This document shows, one piece after another, positions 11,461 to 12,724 of a stretch of DNA of 12,724 nt (the first letter of the stretch is position 1; every line of letters starts with the position of its first letter). The notes under the pieces are model-generated. The model did not search any database and was not told the DNA's origin. It was given only the letters and a program-made list of their open reading frames with translations. The translations under genes and the position numbers were made by a program. The DNA comes from an uncultured Alistipes sp. (lineage in GTDB: Bacteria; Bacteroidota; Bacteroidia; Bacteroidales; Rikenellaceae), in the NCBI GenBank assembly GCA_900550925.1, contig URTU01000055.1, positions 1-12,724 on the forward strand, read 5' to 3'.

Positions 11461-11481
11461 ATGCTTTCTGTTTTTTCAGTA

Positions 11482-12324
11482 TTATCCCAAAATCTTCTGT
11501 ATCGTATTGGCGCGCTGCATCGCCTCGCGCAAACCCTTCTCATCGTCGCGCTCGATCATCAGGCGCATGATCTGCAACTGATGGATATGTTCGCGCAGAA
11601 CGTCGAGGACGTTGTACTTATTCTGCATGAGGATCGGAACCCACATCGACGCCGGCGACTTGGCCAGACGGACCGTACTCTCGAAACCACCCCCCGCCAG
11701 ATCGAATATGTGCTGTGCCTCGCGCTCCTTTTCGAGTACCGTCAGCGCCAGCGCAAACGACGTTATGTGCGAAATGTGAGAGACATAGGCCGCATGCAGG
11801 TCATGTTCGTCGGGGGACATGTAGACAATCGGCATCCCGATTCGCGTATATATACCCTCAACCAGCTCCACGGCATCGCGGTCGCTGCGTTCGATGTCGC
11901 ACAGCACCACCTTCCTCCCCGTAAAGGCATCGGCCACGGCCGCCTGAGGGCCATGGTACTCGGTACCCCACATCGGGTGCGTCGCCACCAACCGGCCGCG
12001 GTTCCGGTGCATCGAGGTCACCTCACACAACTCCCCCTTGGTCGATCCCATATCCATCACCACCTGTCCGGCGGTCACCTTGTTCAGGATCTTGGTTGCC
12101 ATCATCGGTATCTTGTCCACTGGTGCGGCCAGCACAATCAGGTCCGACCCGGCCACTCCCTCATCCATATCCACCGCCCGGTCAATCAGACCTCGCGCAA
12201 CGGCTTCGGCAGCATTGTCGGCCGAAATGTCGTATCCGACAACTTCGCTGCATATTCCCTTGTTTTTCAGGCTCAGTGCGAAAGATCCTCCGATGAGCCC
12301 CACTCCAACGATAAATGCTTTCAT
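11482..12324 (-). CDS. tyrA: Prephenate dehydrogenase
   Basis: This 280-aa protein makes 4-hydroxyphenylpyruvate from prephenate for tyrosine synthesis. The Rossmann motif VGVGLIGGSFA starts the protein (6-16), with Asp32 ending strand 2, which points to NAD rather than NADP. Family motifs follow: MGSTKGEL (92-99), HPMWGTE (116-122) and the helical region HAAYVSHISHITSFAL. It has neither a fused chorismate mutase nor an ACT domain; the mutase is supplied by the next gene. It lies 12 bp after the aminotransferase gene. Confidence 0.95.
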   Translation of the reverse strand: MKAFIVGVGLIGGSFALSLKNKGICSEVVGYDISADNAAEAVARGLIDRAVDMDEGVAGSDLIVLAAPVDKIPMMATKILNKVTAGQVVMDMGSTKGELCEVTSMHRNRGRLVATHPMWGTEYHGPQAAVADAFTGRKVVLCDIERSDRDAVELVEGIYTRIGMPIVYMSPDEHDLHAAYVSHISHITSFALALTVLEKEREAQHIFDLAGGGFESTVRLAKSPASMWVPILMQNKYNVLDVLREHIHQLQIMRLMIERDDEKGLREAMQRANTIQKILG

Positions 12325-12336
12325 CGTCCCGACAAA

Positions 12337-12724
12337 TCAAAATTTTTCACGAACGATCCGTTCGGCCTCCTCCAGCATCGGACGCGGCACGCACAGACTG
12401 ATTCTGATATAACGGTTTCCTTCGCTGCCGAATATCCCGCCGGGCGTCACGAAGACCCCGCAACGGTCGAGTACGCGGTCGCTGAAGGCATAGCAGTCGC
12501 CCTCGAAATCCTCCGGCAGCGAGGCCCAGATGAACAGGCCAGCCTGACCCTTGCGGTAGTTGCACCCAAGGGCATCGAGCAGGCGGTAGCCATACTCCTC
12601 GCGGGCGTAATACTCGCTGTTTAGCTCCTCGTACCAGTCGTCGCCCAGCGAGAGCGCCTGCGCCGCCGCAGCCTGCATCGGCAGGAACTGTCCCGAATCC
12701 ATATTGCTCTTGAAGCAGAGTATC
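12337..12724 (-). CDS. PLP-dependent class I/II aminotransferase, C-terminal part
   Basis: This is an open frame from the right edge to the stop at 12337; about 129 residues are in the window. It begins with ILCFKSNMDSGQFLPMQAAA, typical of Bacteroidetes aspartate/aromatic-type aminotransferases, and ends with GIFGSEGNRYIRISLC, where the Arg normally binds the substrate carboxylate. The PLP lysine lies outside the window. Placed before tyrA and DAHP synthase/chorismate mutase, it probably makes phenylalanine or tyrosine from the keto acids, but related enzymes also act on aspartate or LL-DAP. The apparent ATG at 12702 is internal. Confidence 0.9.
   Translation of the reverse strand, partial: ILCFKSNMDSGQFLPMQAAAAQALSLGDDWYEELNSEYYAREEYGYRLLDALGCNYRKGQAGLFIWASLPEDFEGDCYAFSDRVLDRCGVFVTPGGIFGSEGNRYIRISLCVPRPMLEEAERIVREKF

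Noticed and set aside
10417..12624. 735-codon open frame on the plus strand
   Set aside because: It lies antisense to three well-recognised genes (DAHP synthase/chorismate mutase, tyrA, aminotransferase), has no family motif and is a product of GC-rich codon use in those genes.

Overview
The window reads as chromosomal DNA of a Bacteroidales bacterium, most likely Alistipes or a close Rikenellaceae relative. The 16S rRNA 5' end at the left edge resembles my recollection of Alistipes sequences. Seven -7 boxes match the Bacteroidetes consensus TAnnTTTG and an eighth (rRNA P2) differs at one base; four of these have a TTTG -33 box and one has TTTC, 19-21 bp away. Coding DNA is GC-rich and intergenic DNA AT-rich. 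The genus call rests on memory of the 16S, not on a search.

Layout. Positions 1-140 are the 5' end of a 16S rRNA gene on the minus strand, with a leader of about 300 nt and two tandem promoters 106 bp apart (336-367 and 442-474). On the plus strand follow a permuted NlpC/P60 (YiiX-like) lipoprotein (745-1407), a leucine-rich-repeat lipoprotein with an EF-hand loop (1569-2321), rpmI (2533-2727) and rplT (2838-3182). A nested hairpin lies between the two ribosomal protein genes. Next come a GC-rich non-coding stretch, a 56-aa winged-helix protein (3523-3693), a RecQ-family helicase of unusual layout (3924-5921), a DEDDy 3'-5' exonuclease (5939-6859), an RlmI-like rRNA methyltransferase (6872-8068) and an FkbM-family methyltransferase (8087-8905). 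On the minus strand lie a lipoprotein metallo-beta-lactamase-fold hydrolase (9206-9994) and an aromatic amino acid operon read right to left: aminotransferase (partial, from 12724), tyrA, then DAHP synthase fused to chorismate mutase.

How the parts work together. The rRNA, L35/L20 and RlmI-like genes belong to ribosome synthesis. RecQ and the adjacent exonuclease carry the two enzymatic activities that are fused in human WRN. The exonuclease, rlmI and fkbM genes are packed with 12-18 bp gaps and look like one transcript, started by a promoter that overlaps the recQ stop codon. The three aromatic genes (gaps of 12 and 21 bp) cover the first shikimate step, chorismate to prephenate, prephenate oxidation and probably transamination. 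They end at a minus-strand terminator near 10272-10316.

I see no mobile element, CRISPR array, tRNA or defence island. Most of the window is core genome. The points most worth checking are non-coding: the rpmI-rplT hairpin, the duplicated rRNA promoter, the region after rplT, and promoter boxes that lie on or next to start and stop codons.
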